DNA from: Paramacrobiotus metropolitanus | Lineage: Eukaryota; Tardigrada; Eutardigrada; Parachela; Macrobiotidae | Assembly: GCF_019649055.1 (NCBI RefSeq) | Contig: NW_026570378.1 | Coordinates: 186,001-250,000, forward strand | Direction of reading: 5' to 3' | DNA: 64,000 nucleotides | Shown here: positions 22,410 to 35,115 of the stretch, piece after piece | Layout of the letters: the number at the start of each line of letters is the position of its first letter | How positions within the stretch are numbered: position 1 is the first letter of the stretch | Notes under the pieces: generated by a model | What the model was told of the DNA's origin: nothing | Database searches by the model: none | Seen by the model: the letters and a program-made list of their open reading frames with translations, nothing else | Program-made: the position numbers and the translations under genes

Positions 22410-23703
22410 CTAGATTGGCGCACTAATTAAATCCGTAGTCCAAAGACAGTCCCTGTCTTGCCCTTCTGCAATCTTTGAATGCACCTTCATACACAGATGT
22501 CCATTATGCTGGAACGTTAGCTCGGCATCTAAACCGTAATATAAGGTATTTACATAGTTGATGTTTTCGAAAGCAGGAACATACAGGAGATTATTTCTGA
22601 AGGGCAATTTCTACTTGCAGCAATGTTTACGAAAATGAAATTGTAATGACGTTTCTCGGACTTCAAGTCATACCTTTGAATATAGGTGTCACCCAGCTAG
22701 CTAGACCATCATAAGGGTAATGATACAGTCCAACACGCCCATCACGTTGCATCTTGACAAAAGACCGACAGTCTCCGCGACCGGAATTCGCTGTCCATAT
22801 AACTTTCAGCGTACTGGTCTGATACAACACCAGATTTCCATTCCCCTGTAGGTACAAGCAGGTTGTGTTGTCGGTAGAGCAGAATCGCTCCTCAGCATAC
22901 AGATAATCGTCCATTTTCAGGATCCCCACGTAAATTGGAGAACAATTTTTATGCCCGTAGCTACATAAAAATCAAGAGTACCTTAGCTGTGACTCACCTG
23001 GGAGTGGTCGACCGCGTTTCTTTAGAGAGCACTTCATGGAAGCATGTGCGGCAATATCCACACCGAATGCTAATGGAGTGAGGCGGCTAACTAACATCAG
23101 CCGCAGATTCTGGATGTCCTGAGAGAATTGTGCTGTTGCAGATGCAAATTCATTTTTCATGGACTGCTCTAATGATTGCACGCGAGCCGACAATGCCAGG
23201 TTGAGTTGGGTTGTTGTGTTGATTAACTCGTTCTTTATAGACTGTTCTAAGGACTGCACACGATCGGACAACGCCTGGTTGAGCTGTGTTGTTGTACTGG
23301 CTAACTCGTTTTTCATGGACTGTTCCAAGGATTGGACGCGATCGGATAACGCCAGGTATCCACTCGAACAGCTGGCCATGACCTTTTCCATTTTCTGCGT
23401 CATGTTAGCAATATCGCGACCCAGAGTAAGCGCATAGCCCGTGGTGATAAACCATCCAATAAACTGATTTTCTGAATCTTGGCTAGTAACTGGTTTATCT
23501 GTAGTGCCGGTAAACATGGGCAACTGACCGTTTTCTGAAGAAACATTCGTTCTAGATTCGCTGAACGTTTCAAATCTTTCTTGAGCATTTTTTAAAGCTT
23601 GGGCTTTTGAAGGATCTTCTAAAGGGGTCCACACACCGGATGCGGATTCCGATACGTAAGCTAAGACCACAATGCTAAACACGATAACTTTTTTGGATGG
23701 CAT
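22410..23703 (-). CDS. Secreted bulb-type lectin, type A copy 3; best preserved, but one splice acceptor is lost
   Basis: The three minus-strand exons expected from the paralogues are fully open: 22998-23703, 22674-22928 and 22410-22528. Together they would encode about 360 residues: a signal peptide (MPSKKVIVFSIVVLAYVSESASG), a spacer, three 26-residue coiled-coil repeats (ALSDRVQSLEQS core, Asn-Thr-Thr sites), the MKCSLKKRGRPLP segment and a B_lectin domain (QGNGNLVLY; FVKMQRDGRVGLYHY; LTFQHNGHLCMKV). Such a protein would form a coiled-coil oligomer that displays lectin heads outside the cell. Bases 22929-22931 read ACG where the paralogues have the TAG of the first intron's acceptor. The intron therefore probably cannot be removed normally; retention would end the protein after PLPGESQLRYS, before the lectin domain. 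Confidence 0.7.
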
Positions 23704-23869
23704 GTTTTTGACACGATTGTTGTTTAATGGTAGCCTAGGCTGTAATTAAAGGTGCTGTTTATCAATAAAACTGAATTCTTCGTAATTGAAATACTGATGC
23801 AGGATCGGTTTTATAGCACTACATATAGCTGATTTTTGCATAGCTTCCGGTTGTAAGTGACACTCTTAT

Positions 23870-24310
23870 ATAAAGCAACTTCTGACCATAAATGCAGGAT
23901 GCGAAGTACTTTAAATTTATCAAGATCGGCTAAGTGAAGTTAACGAAGACATGCAGTAAATGGTTTGTGTAAGCGTCGTATCCGTATCTCCCAACTGTAT
24001 ACCTGTAGTTAGCTAGTTTTCGTTATGGTCTCCAAGGCGTCATTAGGTTAAAGTTTGGTTCCGGCTTAAAACCAGAGACCAGAAGAAGATGCATTCCTTC
24101 ACCCTTCAACGTTGCCGCGAGCTCGTGTAATTTCTGGTTAGTTTACGGCCGCCAAAAATTCCTACATTCCACGTATATGTTCACATCCGTCTGGAAAACA
24201 CGTTTACTGCTACCGGTACATTTCTGACGCCCCAAATATTTCACTTAGCATTCCTCTGACAACATTTATTCAGTGCATATAAAAACTTCTCATAACGGCG
24301 TAGCGTAAGC
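23870..24310 (-). promoter_or_regulatory. Conserved upstream block of type A lectin genes, copy 3
   Basis: The reverse complement matches 1140-1563 and 6780-7230, for example CTGCATTTATGGTCAGAAG, GTTCCGGCTTAAAACCA-like and GAGCTCGTGTAATTTCTGG in plus-strand form. It lies 170-600 bp upstream of the start codon at 23703, the same position as in copy 1. This strengthens the view that it belongs to the gene's 5' region. Confidence 0.6.
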
Positions 24311-25221
24311 TACTCGTACATTGTTCAGTACATGCACAGCAAGCTGTGGACGTATGCTTAATGCCTACTGTACCCTGCAGTTTTGTTATCCACTCATTCC
24401 GATCTTGTAAATGTTTTCGTAGGCTACGATACATAGATCATATGCAAAAATATAAGGTATGCAAGATAAATCACATGTTTTGTATAAATTTCCTGTAGAT
24501 CTTTCATCCAGTGAACCAATCCAGCGATCCAGTGAACCAATCATGATGATGAGAGCGTTTAAAGAAACCCTAAGTGTGCCATAATTTTCTTTTGCAATAC
24601 ATTGCCGAGCGCGTCACAATATTGCAGAAATTTATACTGTAACTGATGACTTAATTAACCGAATTTCAAGGTTGCGTAACGTCAACTTTACCTACTGTAC
24701 ACATTCTTCCACAACGTTCCACAAATACCCAGGCGGGTGCGTACCGTGCAATGAAATCCAAATCCAACCGCTCATGACATGATATTTTATAACTCCCTGC
24801 TTTGTTTTGCTTTACATAATGCCAGATGTTTGCCACTTGATTAAGAATATGATATGTTTGGTAACTATGAATTAGCAAACAACGCTGCCATGCTCTGCCG
24901 CATGTGCCTAAGATACAGTAACTGATTCGTAGCGTAAGTTTGGCGGGGGCTGGTTACCGGTTCTTACACAGCCACAAGGGGTGGTGGAACCTTGCAATTC
25001 TTATTTTTCTAATATGGAACATGCAATTCTTATTTTTCTAATATGCACTAACAGCCTGCATCTACCACTATAGAATCTGCTCTCCGGTTGCGATATTTCA
25101 TTAATTCAAAGCGCTGTGCTACTGAAAAGGAAAGACAAATCAGGAATGCAACAAATGTTAGTTCGAAGCTGCACAATTGATTCTGATTTGGCATGATTCA
25201 CATTTGTGGTTACTTCTGCTT
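24311..25221. other. Intergenic, no gene recognised
   Basis: No supported gene. A short direct repeat (ATGCAATTCTTATTTTTCTAATATG) occurs twice around 24990-25045, and CCAGTGAACCAATC occurs twice around 24510-24545. Confidence 0.4.
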
Positions 25222-25387
25222 GCCGAGAGATCGTGGATCAAAAGAGTGGCCACCTGTGCCTTAGAGTCACGTCCGATGCTATACCACCAATACCGATCGC
25301 GAATGCTTGTGGTTTACCGCCCTTGTCGAGCCGACCTGGGATGCTCAAACAGATTATCAAAGTCGGGAATTAATCACGGTTCATTAA
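25222..25387 (+). pseudogene. Type B lectin, last-exon fragment
   Basis: The sequence closely matches exon 3 of the type B gene at 21041-21204, including GGCCACCTGTGCCTTAGAG, GAGCCGACCTGGGATGCTC and GGGAATTAATCACGGTT, ending in TAA at 25385-25387. The first ~25 bp carry an indel that breaks the frame and no upstream lectin exons are found. This marks a third copy of the A+B unit, mostly deleted. Confidence 0.6.
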
Positions 25388-25763
25388 CTGTATGGCTGTC
25401 TATGATCTGAATTGCATCGAAAAATATTTTCCGTGGAATTAAGAAGGCGGCTCAACAGCCCCTCAAGGGAGCTTCTCTGGAACTGCTCAGTTTAACAGTA
25501 GTGCTTTCGATTCCACCTACGACTGAAGGGCGCCAGCATACATACATACTGTAAATCTATGGAGCATCTTTACAGTTTCATCGGTTCCTGTATTATTTTG
25601 ATATTCGAAGCATGTACAGTATATACAGTCTGTACGAGCCGCGTATCTTTTGCGCTCGAATGAAAACAGTATAATTATATATGCTTCCATACGTATCATT
25701 ATTATGTATATGTACAGTACAAACTTATGTATACTTTACAAAATTCAAGTAACAACAGTACAT

Positions 25764-27518
25764 CTATTCGGCCGATACAATACGCGCTGCTTTCTTCAGC
25801 AACTTATCCAGCCCGTAATTCACCGCAATACGAAGGAATCGTGCAGCGTTCTCCTGTCGCAACTCTGCCGTTAAAAGATCTTCGCACACACTACGCAGAT
25901 CATCTAAATCATATTTATCCGCCGCCGCCAGAACTTCTTCGGCGTTATTTTTGATACCTTCGAACACGATATGCCGGTACAGGAAGTCCAGCACAATATC
26001 CAGTATTTCCCCTCGGACGTCGGCGATCGTACAGACACCACTCGTTTTCTCCAAAGTGTCATGACTGAACATGGCGGCAAACACCGGCGACTGTGCGGCT
26101 AAAATGACCCGATGCGCAGGAAAGGACCGCTCGTCAGCGGACACCAGAGTACAGTCGGTAAAGGTCGCCGACCGCAGAATGTTGCCTAGCTGTTTGGACA
26201 TGGTGTTTTTCGCCAAGGAACCGATATGGAAAACCATTTCGAGATTCCATGCGTCGGTGGGAAGTGCATCCTTATGGGAAAAGTAACCGATGTGAGGTAT
26301 TTTAATGGGCGTGCATTGGAATGTCTGGTTATTTAGAGTGGCTGATCCTTTCATAATTTTGCCGGCATCCGATCCACTAGAAAGAAATTATTAAAAAAAT
26401 AAATTCTCGATGAGAGTTTAACAAAAAGAAAAAAAAATTAATATTAGTAATTTTAAAATAATAATTAATAATTATAAAATAATGATATATTGATAATAAT
26501 ATAAGATAATTGATAAATAATTCAGTTATTTATCAATTATTATAATTGATAATAGTTATTGATAATAATTATAAAATTGAGACAAATGATAACGCAGAGA
26601 AAATGATATTAAAACTAACCGGTTCTTCATCGAATAGGTCCATAACTATTTCATAATTATTCGAATTAGTATAGCTGGATGCCATAGCTACTATACGTAG
26701 TTATTACTTTTCTGATAAAAAAGTGGCAAAATATGAATAATACTGTGCATCGGAGCATTACCCACGGCCACGAGTAAGTTGTAGCTGATGATTATTGCTT
26801 AATTGGTTTCCTTCATGTTTAACAACAACGATTATACTACGGTTACAAATTCCGAAAACAACCAAAATCCTCAAACTTGTAGCTTGTAAACTCCATAACA
26901 ACAATTTTCTTAAAATCAATAAAGTGTGCGAAAATAATAAAAGACTGCCACAAAGATGTGGTAATCTTAAAATGTTTTTGAGAATGCCATATTTTTGTGT
27001 GAACCACGAAGATTCAGAAATCACAAGCCATAGAGTTGGGAGCTAAAAATGAAGCGAAATAGCGATTTGCAGTAACTATAAGCGTACTCGTCCAAATTAG
27101 AATTTGTTTCTGTGAGAATATCTGTATTTAACAAGACTGACCTCATAAAAAAGTCAAGCAGGAAATCGGAAAAGCCAGGTGATTTAATTTGACGTTCCTC
27201 CAGTGGGGTGGCGCACAGTATCAGCGAAACATTAGTTTCCTTGCCGTGATATACTTTCGATCCAATTTCGCGTATCGCACATTCGTGTATGGAAAATTTC
27301 CATAACCCGGCAGGGATCTCTTTGTACCCCTCCTGGCTGGGAACGATCAAGTTGGTTTCGTGAGTGCATATTCTAAATCGGCGCAGAATCCCCTTCTCAT
27401 CCGGTAGGTTCTCTTCGGTCTGGTGTGTACGTAAGCTGTTGCGGGAAATGGTAAAGCTCACCCGGACTTCCGGCGTGGCTTGCCGCGTAGGAAACAGGGT
27501 AGGATTTTGGTTGTTCAT
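25764..27518 (-). CDS. Divergent MATH-BTB protein (SPOP-like adaptor)
   Basis: Two exons, 27142-27518 and 25764-26376, join (AG|T) to a 329-residue protein starting MNNQNPTLFPTRQ. The N-terminal ~200 residues have the size and beta-rich character of a MATH domain (LWKFSIHECAIREIG) but are strongly diverged. The BTB/POZ domain is clear: FTDCTLVSADERSFPAHRVI, LAAQSPVFAAMF, VLDFLYR, and the helix AEEVLAAADKYDLDDLRSVCED. A short BACK-like tail ends AARIVSAE, earlier than in SPOP. Proteins of this type recruit substrates to cullin-3 ubiquitin ligases. The family is usually expanded in invertebrates, and a second member lies at 46186. The 765-bp intron is very AT-rich. A further small exon inside it cannot be excluded. 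Confidence 0.7.
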
Positions 27519-28636
27519 CGGCCTGTACTAAGATGCAAAATTACGATATTTCGACACCAAGCAAAATCTATGAATTTTTGTTCCCTTAGAATGCAACTGT
27601 TGACGGTGTTAGTACGGTACATGATAACCACATGCTCTACTATAGCTTCTCTTGAGCATCAAACTGAAGCACCCGCGTCTAGGCAAGCAGTGCGGTGTAA
27701 TGTGGACTACCGTACTCAACGGTACTCGTACGCACTATACTTGCATTTAGAGCGAGCGGCTCGCTCATTATCCGGCAGATCGATCATATGCGATTCTCCG
27801 GAACAGATACCCGTTGTGTATTTAAAATCATGCACATGGTACACTTTTACCGCATGCACGATCTCGGTATGTTACTGCTACCGTGCGATGAACTGGTTTT
27901 GGTTAATTTGATAACAGCGTAGCGCTGCATTTAATACAGTACCTTCTACGAGCAGTAATTTTTGTAGTTGCACTGTGAATTTCAACAGTCGCTTGACGGG
28001 TATTAAAACAAAGCTCAAAATAATACTATACATCTACATACAGTCGATACAGAGTATGTACTTGTACATGCAGCCGGCACGAGCGCTAATGTGATGTTGT
28101 AATCGAGCGGTTTATATGCACTGTAGTCTGAACTATCAATAATGAAAGTAATATATACAATACACTTTACAGCGTTGCTTTACTACCGGTATTAATTACT
28201 TTACCGCAATACATTCACAACATAAACATTGAATTTGAGTCTCATAATTTTCCTTCAAATTGTTTCCTGGCCGAAGAGACATGGCTAGAAAATTCAAGTG
28301 TATAGCGGTAAATAGCCACCATCTTAAAGGCTCAGAAGCGCCGCCTGTGCGTCAGCTTGACCCTATTAAGTCAAAGTGATTTTTACCTTCCTGAAAATTT
28401 ACTAAATTCGACAATTTAATTTGCACAGCGTGTCTGCTAAAATCAATATTGTTACTAAGCTGCACAGGTTAGGATCGCCCGACCATTTCCGTCCGGAGAA
28501 GTGTACACTATACTGGTGTGTGTACACTATACTGGTCTATCAGCGCGCTACGAAATTGTTGCCATTTTTATCCTCCAAAACCAATGTCTGCAGAACCAGG
28601 AGGTCAGTAAGGTGTAGGGCTCCAATTCGCCGCTAA
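27519..28636. other. Intergenic, no gene recognised
   Basis: This region holds short frames without recognisable domains. TACAGTAC/GTACTGTA-like words are frequent, as elsewhere in non-coding parts of the window. A 17-bp direct repeat, GTACACTATACTGGT, occurs twice near 28501-28535. Confidence 0.4.
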
Positions 28637-29311
28637 TTAATGTATCACACGTAATCGAGGCATTTGGGAAGCATGCACTTTCTTAACGACCACGTTGTTG
28701 CAGTGCAATCCCAAAGCGTAATACAACGCCTGTGGTAAGTTTCCGAGTTTGTTTGTCATTTCGCTGCTGCGCACAGTGAAATACTTTATCACTGCTATTT
28801 GTATCAACTTGTTGCGAATGGGGTTGATCACGTACTTCAAAATTAATGGGATCTTCCCGGTCCTCTTCATAGAGCGCTAGACGGCCTAGGCTAATGGTCG
28901 GCCGGGGGCTGATTTGGCTGGATGCGTCCGTTTGTTTCATCACACGGTCGCGCTTTTCAAACTCACACTTCAGCTCGACATAGGTCCAACGTGCAATTGG
29001 ACATAGAGGTGTTGCTGGAATTCTTTTTTGGATGCGCTGAGACAGTTCGGACTACCTCGTATCCACTCTTTGGTACAAGTTGCTTCCGGCATGAAACGCA
29101 CGCGAATTTCCTCCCGTGTTAGTGTATTACTGCGGAAGGGGAAGTCGGATGAAGGAACCGGTGTTGGTAACCAGGGAGATAGGCTGCACTCGGTCTTCCC
29201 GTCATCGGTAAAGCCTGCAGACAAAACTGTTGACAGCTGCTGACTGTATTAAAAATGCAGATAGTGTTACGTACTGGTCAATGAAGCAGCAGCAGCAACG
29301 GTAAATCCATG
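28637..29311 (-). pseudogene. Degraded LRR-like secreted protein, type B
   Basis: On the minus strand the exon after the signal peptide reads GFTDDGKTECS, SSDFPFRSNTLTREE, FMPEATC, CLSASKKEFQ and later NLPQALYYALGLHCNNVVVKK and MPRL, matching the type B genes at 37989 and 40607. The pieces are in different frames (28970-29224 and 28637-28870 among them). The signal-peptide exon near 29308 (MDLPLLLLLH) is followed at once by a stop, and the C-terminal half including the LRRCT-like cap is missing. It lies in opposite orientation to the other type B genes. Confidence 0.65.
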
Positions 29312-30354
29312 CCGGCTGGGCCTTTTTTGCCACTTTCTTTCAGTCGAGGTTTTCGTAAAAAAGTTCTGCAAAAAACTCCAAAGCCCGAAGAAAAGAAAAA
29401 CAGTCCAAAAGCAAAACAGGTGCAACGCACAGTTTGTACGCTCATTAGGTAAATGTCAAATTCAGAAAATTTCGATTTAGTGTTGCATGATTAGCAGGCT
29501 CATCTGCAAAGAGCAAAGCTATCGATATGTCTCCGTCGGGCTACGTGACGGGTCGTCGCGGGACATTTGGTTTCACGGACATTTCGGCAAAGGACAACTC
29601 GTTTTTGTGGCAGATACTAATACGACTGTTCGCTCCCATAAACCAGTCGATAATTTTTCGACTCCCCAAAAATCACGCAACCAAATGTCACACAACAAAA
29701 CGGCTGCAATATGAGTTCTTCCCAAATAAATCAGCCGCTGCGACGAAAAACGTGTGGCGCAATGTCCCACCGACGAAATGTCCCGCCACCACTTGGGCTG
29801 TCACGCTCCGTGGCCAGCTACTGAGCGAGTGCGCTGTTCAACCAACTCACCCCATCTTTCCGTTGCTTAATCTTTAAATGCAGTACATTCTAACCTGTCT
29901 GTATGTACTGAATCTGCACTGTAAGTATGTATACTGTACGGGCTATACTGTATAATTATATGATAGCATGATAATCAACGGACCGCTGCACCTAATATTT
30001 GCACCCCGCATGAAATGAGATATTGGTCTGCAGATAAAACAGTGGATTCTTCGGTTTATGGCAAGCCAGTGCTAACGATGTGGTGTTTAATTTGCGTTAA
30101 TATTTGATTCGGTAACTTTCAATGCACGAAAACTACAAGTGTCCCAACTGAAAGAAACCAAGCTATTAGTCCGGGCGTCCATATTTTTGGTTTTCTGAAG
30201 ATTTTAATTACGTAATACAACTTTTGTTTTCAACGCTTTGTTACAAGCGCACCGGCTGCTTCTTACTCTCAGCATGCGGACAGCCATTAATCAAAAGCCA
30301 AACCCAAGAAATTTCGTAACGTGAATAGAAACAGCATCTAATAAGCATCATCGG
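29312..30354. other. Intergenic with imperfect inverted GGGACATTT motifs
   Basis: Between 29540 and 29800 the word GGGACATTT or GGACATTT appears on one side, and its complement (AAATGTCCC, AAATGTCAC, CAATGTCCC) on the other, with CG-rich flanks. This suggests a small decayed inverted-repeat element, but I cannot define its ends. No gene is supported. Confidence 0.35.
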
Positions 30355-31463
30355 TTAGCAGCGCACATTGTAACACGCTGTGTTGTACGAGAACTGAGTA
30401 CCGGCACGGACATTGTCCTGTGTAAAATTTTTCCCGCAGTCCACACTCAGTACCGATTGATAGCTATCCCGAATCCACACGGCGGCCGACAGGAAATTCC
30501 CCAGAATATACGCTTGGCCCTTGACCTTTTCCGCGATCAAACTGGGATTCTTTTTGAGGAAGTTGCGGAACCAGGCAAAGGAGCAGTCACAGTGCAGCTT
30601 CCTCACTCGTTCCACATCCGCATCGGCAATGAAATTCCCCGCGGGCAGATTATGCTTAAGCCCATCGGCTTTCTGCTCCATAAAGTGCGCGATGTGCTCC
30701 TCGATCACCAAGCTACGCAGATAGCCGAGATTGGTGAAAGTGTACGGTTCCATTGACTCGATAGTTGACCCCAGAAAACGCATCATGCGCACTTGCGGCA
30801 ACCGTTCGAAATCGCGCTTCTTCACGACCAAACTCCAGCACGACTGCATATCAAAAAGCAGCACGAACGGCAGATTGCCGAGATCATAGACTTTTGCTGT
30901 CGCCGTGTTGGTGACGCAGTTGCGAATGGACAGATGGATGAGCTGGTTGCGGATCGGTTCGATGACGTCCGTGTGTACCGGGTCGGTGGTGTCGTTGCGC
31001 TCCTGCAGTTCGATTTTCGTGGCGCGATTGGCGGCCAGGGTCGGGATATTTTTGGTTAATTGCACCATCGCAGCGCGGTCGTTTGCGCTGCAGCCGACAT
31101 CGAGGTAGGTCTTGGATGTCGGTTGAAAGAGAAATTCGTCGTTGGTGGTGGTGTTGCACTGGGGGATGATCGGAGGATTGCAAGCGCCCTCTGGCTTTAT
31201 CAACGCAACATAGGCATTGCATTCATCGGTGGTTAAACGATCCACGCGGAATGAAAACGTTGCGGCTGGAGTCGGTGCGTTACTAGCGGCGGGCGGGTTA
31301 CACTCAGTTTCCAGTTCATAACCAGCAGAAACACCTGTAATGCAAGTAAATCATTCTTCCCATTACCATTCGAATGAATAAGTGATATTTACGCTAAACA
31401 CTTACCGGTTGTCTTGCCGGCTAAAAGGAAACAGGTGAGCGATAATACCAGGAATAGCTCCAT
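30355..31463 (-). CDS. Secreted LRR-like protein, type A copy 1
   Basis: Two exons, 31406-31463 and 30355-31334, encode 345 residues. The first exon encodes only the signal peptide (MELFLVLSLTCFLLAG). The mature part opens with a Cys/Pro/Ala-rich linker. A conserved middle has degenerate leucine-rich units (YDLGNLPFVL, LPQVRMMRFL, MEPYTFTNLGYLRSLVI). It ends in an LRRCT-like cap (LHCDCSFAWFRNFLKKNP) and a conserved Cys-containing tail (VLSVDCGKNF, YNTACYNVRC). Even Cys content and the cap point to an extracellular protein. I do not recognise a named family. It forms a divergent pair with the type B pseudogene at 32484; their start codons are about 1 kb apart. Confidence 0.7.
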
Positions 31464-32483
31464 CGTTCAGAATCTGTGGAGAAAAATAACAGCCGTTTCG
31501 GGGACCATATTTTAATTTCTTTGCTTAAATCGGCTTAACTTTTTAGAGAATCGCAATGTCTACTGTACCCCGTTACACATCAGTTTGCCGATTCACTTAC
31601 CGACTACGAAATCTGTTTTTAGCAACGGTTTTATAAAGAACTAAGACAGGAAGAAGATGGTGTAATAATGTTATACCTAAAAGGAAATCTGACTGTAGCA
31701 ACTAGTGGCGGTGGCTGGGCAGTTTGAGCGCACAACTGTGATTAGATCGCAAATCGCTAAATCAAAGTCGAACGTACAGTCTGTAGTAGTGCAAATTGAA
31801 TTGTAGAGTTAGAGGTATGATAATAGTAGTTTACGATTCCACTTCATAATTATTATTATGCTCGCCTGTGTTTATCCACCGGCATATAAGTACTACCCAG
31901 TAGAAACTAGAAAGCAGAAAGGAAGGTAGTACCGCTTGGCTGTTATACGGCAAAGCAAGTGCAAAAATGTTCACAAAATTTCTTGCTGGCAATTATTCAT
32001 TAGGTAAACCTGCAGGCCACCGTTATGAATTATTTGATAGTACTGCAATATCATTTTTCGTCCCGAAGGCATAAAAAAGGTGCAGCTGTCTGTTAATTTT
32101 TCAGTGCAGTTCAGTGTTAATAGTAAACGTCAGTCAGCAGAGCGTGTAATCGAATTTCGAAAGCGCCCGCGTGATTTATTTTCTTAGCTGGTTGTAGTAT
32201 GTACCGTATTAATCGAGAATTTCAACACACAGATTAGCTGATCTGATACCAAAGCGCACTCGTTTTTATGCGTGGGAAAGTAGACACTTTCTCTGGAAAA
32301 CATCGGCGCTTTGGTCTTCGCTGGTCCACCTGTAAACCATAATTTGTAGCCAAATTTTTGAGGCTTAAAAAATTTTGTTATCGGTGTGCATTGCATCAGT
32401 TTTTCTCGAGTTTTTTTCAGCACTGTTCGAGTACTTGTACTGTTGTGCACTACAGTAACAAAATTGATGTGCCAGCAATCGGC

Positions 32484-33640
32484 ATGAGTTTATCGTTGCT
32501 GCTGGTGCTGCTGCTTGCGGCTTCGTCGGTAACCGGTAAGCCGCACTGTTCTTAAAATCCACATGCGCATTTTGTCAGCAGTTTTGTCGACAGGTTTCAC
32601 CGATGATCTGGAAACTGAGTGTAACGTGCCACCGTCGCCACCACCAGCTGTTTTCCATCTAGCTTCCCCTTCCGCACCGACACATTAACAAGGGAAGAAT
32701 TCTGTGTGCGCTTCATGAAGGAAACAGACTGTAACCAAGAGTGGATGAAACCCGATTTTCCCAACTGTCTCAACGCATCCGAAGCGGAATTCCAGCGCCA
32801 TCCGTACGCATCTCTAGCCAAGTGGACTTATGCCGAATTCAGTTGCGGAGCGGAAACACGGGATCGTATGAAAACACGAGCGGAGACATTCCGCCGAATT
32901 AGCCCGTTTCGTGCCATCAGCATTGCATTCTACGCCGACAGAGAAGACCGGGAACAATATGATCCCATTAATTTCGATGTCGTCGACCCCATTCGCAATC
33001 AGGTGATACAAGTGGCGGTGATGCAGTGTGCCACCGTACACACTACTGCCAAGACGTACGACCTCGGTGATTTACCACAGGCACTGCTCTACTTCCTGGG
33101 TTTGGACTGCCACAACCTGGTCATCAAGAAAGTGCATTTTTCGAGGATGCCTCGATTACGTCAGATACACCTGATGTCGGCGACCATCGGCGAACTGGAG
33201 CCCTATACGTTTACCGATCTCCCAGATCTGCAGTCAATCATTCTGGAGGATAAAATTGGCAACAGTTTGGTGGCTCGCTTGCAGTATGCTGATTATTATG
33301 ATACAAGTCTCTTGCCGGATGCCGGTGTCGAAAATCTGAGGCGCTTGCACTGCGATTGCTCGTTTGCTTGGTTTCGCAATTTTCTCAAAATGAAACCTTA
33401 CCTGATTGAAGCAAAGAAAAAAGGCCAAGTGGTTACGATGGGAACGTTTAAACTGCCCCTAATGATGTTCTTCCACCGGGAACTTTCCGAAACGTCAGTA
33501 CATTGAGCGCGAAAGAGGCAACTTCAATGACCTGGAATTCGGTGCTAAGTGTGGACTGCGCTCGCGAGTTCAACTGGAGAAATACACAAGCCGGTGGCCA
33601 AATTTCTTACAACACATCTTGCTATAATTTGAACTGTTGA
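32484..33640 (+). pseudogene. Secreted LRR-like protein, type B, with two frameshifts
   Basis: The signal-peptide exon 32484-32535 (MSLSLLLVLLLAASSVTG) and the acceptor at 32593 match the intact type B genes. In the second exon the proline-linker region (about 32655-32675) has lost bases relative to the paralogues, so the frame runs into TAA. The long frame that follows (32706-33506) carries CVRFMKETDCNQEW, DLPQALLYFLGLDC, LEPYTFTDLPDLQSI and LHCDCSFAWFRNFLK. A 1-bp deletion at about 33462 (after MGTFKLP) shifts it again, and the tail ending NLNC lies in another frame up to TGA at 33638-33640. Conserved protein similarity is high, so inactivation is recent. Confidence 0.75.
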
Positions 33641-35115
33641 TTTTTAAAGTACCATGAAATTGAACTTCGGTATCGTGGATTGATTGCGGCTCCATACGAT
33701 GGAGGAGGTTAAAGCGGCATCAGGCTGTATACAATTTCGTTTTTGCTTTATCTTCCATACCTTCTATGGTTTGTTTTATGACCAAGAAAACTGACTCTTT
33801 GTTGTACGTAGCCGTTTAAAAATTAAGATTGCATTTCCTATATGTATGGATAAATAAGCTTGTCTGATTTGTCTCGTACCGTCCTACGTACTTGAAATAC
33901 TCGGTTTTTTTGGCCAATGACAAAAAAGTCGGTATTAGTCCGGTTGGACTAAGCAGTATCATCAGGTATCAAGCCAGTGTTTGCGGACAGGGGATCAGCT
34001 TCGCTTAGACTCTATGCCACCACCGGCAATTACAAAAACATTATGGCTGCGTGAACGGGAAAACACGGGCTTTAGCTGCGCGCATGGGGTGACCGTTTTG
34101 AGTCCGCGCGGGTTTTGGCTTCGTGCACGGACTTTACTTTCTAAAATTACGTATTCAACAGTGACTGATTTTTCAGCGCTTTTGAGACATAGTTTATGGT
34201 TGCCAAGAATAAGAAACAGCTGTCTGCCGGTGCGCTTCTTACGAAGCGTTGAAAATAAAAGTTGTAATAATTAAGACCTTCAGAAACCAGAAATGGGCAC
34301 CCGAAGTCCTGGCTTGGGACAGTACTTGGGACAGTACTTGGGACGGCTTGGGACCGGGTTCGTTCAGTAGGGACGCTTTGTAGTTTCTGTTCATTGGTAG
34401 TAGTAGTTCGTATACTACAATGTACAACAAAAAGTGAAAGTCAGTCAGTCCATTCGGGGTTCAAACTCAGATTAACGCATTAAGCATCACATTATTGTCA
34501 CCACTGGACACTGGTTGTCTTAAACCGAAGAATCCACTTTTTTCGTCATACGTTGTATTACGGTTTTTAGATTTCTTTGTCTGCAGACCAATATCGAATT
34601 TCATGCTGGGGGCAATTAATAGGTGCAGCGGCCCACTGTTATCATGCTACAAAACAATTATGCAATCAGCATACCGCAGCATACACTCCAAATTTCCTAT
34701 GGACCCGTGCAATACAGTACCAATGTACTTACAGAGTACAGTACAGATACAGTACATACTTTTTGTATACATTTTTTATACATTGCTTGCTTTTTTATGC
34801 ATGCTTTTTCCATTAAGAATATTCCCACCACTTCAGTGTCGGATGTTGTTCAGAACTACCGCTTCGGTGTTCGGCATCCACCTCTAAATATGTGAAATAC
34901 ATACATATTTTACTACGGCACATAGGTATTTTCAAATTGATAGTATTACACAATATTTATTCCCCACAACGGTGTCTGCACAAGCTCTTCAAAATTCATT
35001 TAAGGTTTGATTTGGTAGTCGAACTTCAGAAGGTGTGTAGAAGCTAGCGTTCACCACTGCGATATCGTCTTACAAAGTAATTCATACTAAAACGTTTTGC
35101 TGGCTGTGTTACTGA
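33641..35115. other. Intergenic with an inverted fragment of type A 3' flank and short tandem repeats
   Basis: 34190-34310 is the reverse complement of the 3' flank of the type A genes (30185-30290): GAAGCGCACCGGC, AACGCTT and AGACCTTCAGAAACCAGAAA-like words match. At 34305-34350 GTACTTGGGACA-like units repeat three times. These probably mark the breakpoint of the local duplication. No gene is supported. Confidence 0.5.

Noticed and set aside
29536-29800. MITE with GGGACATTT repeats
   Set aside because: Inverted words are visible, but I could not find matching termini or a target duplication, so it is only noted as possible decay.
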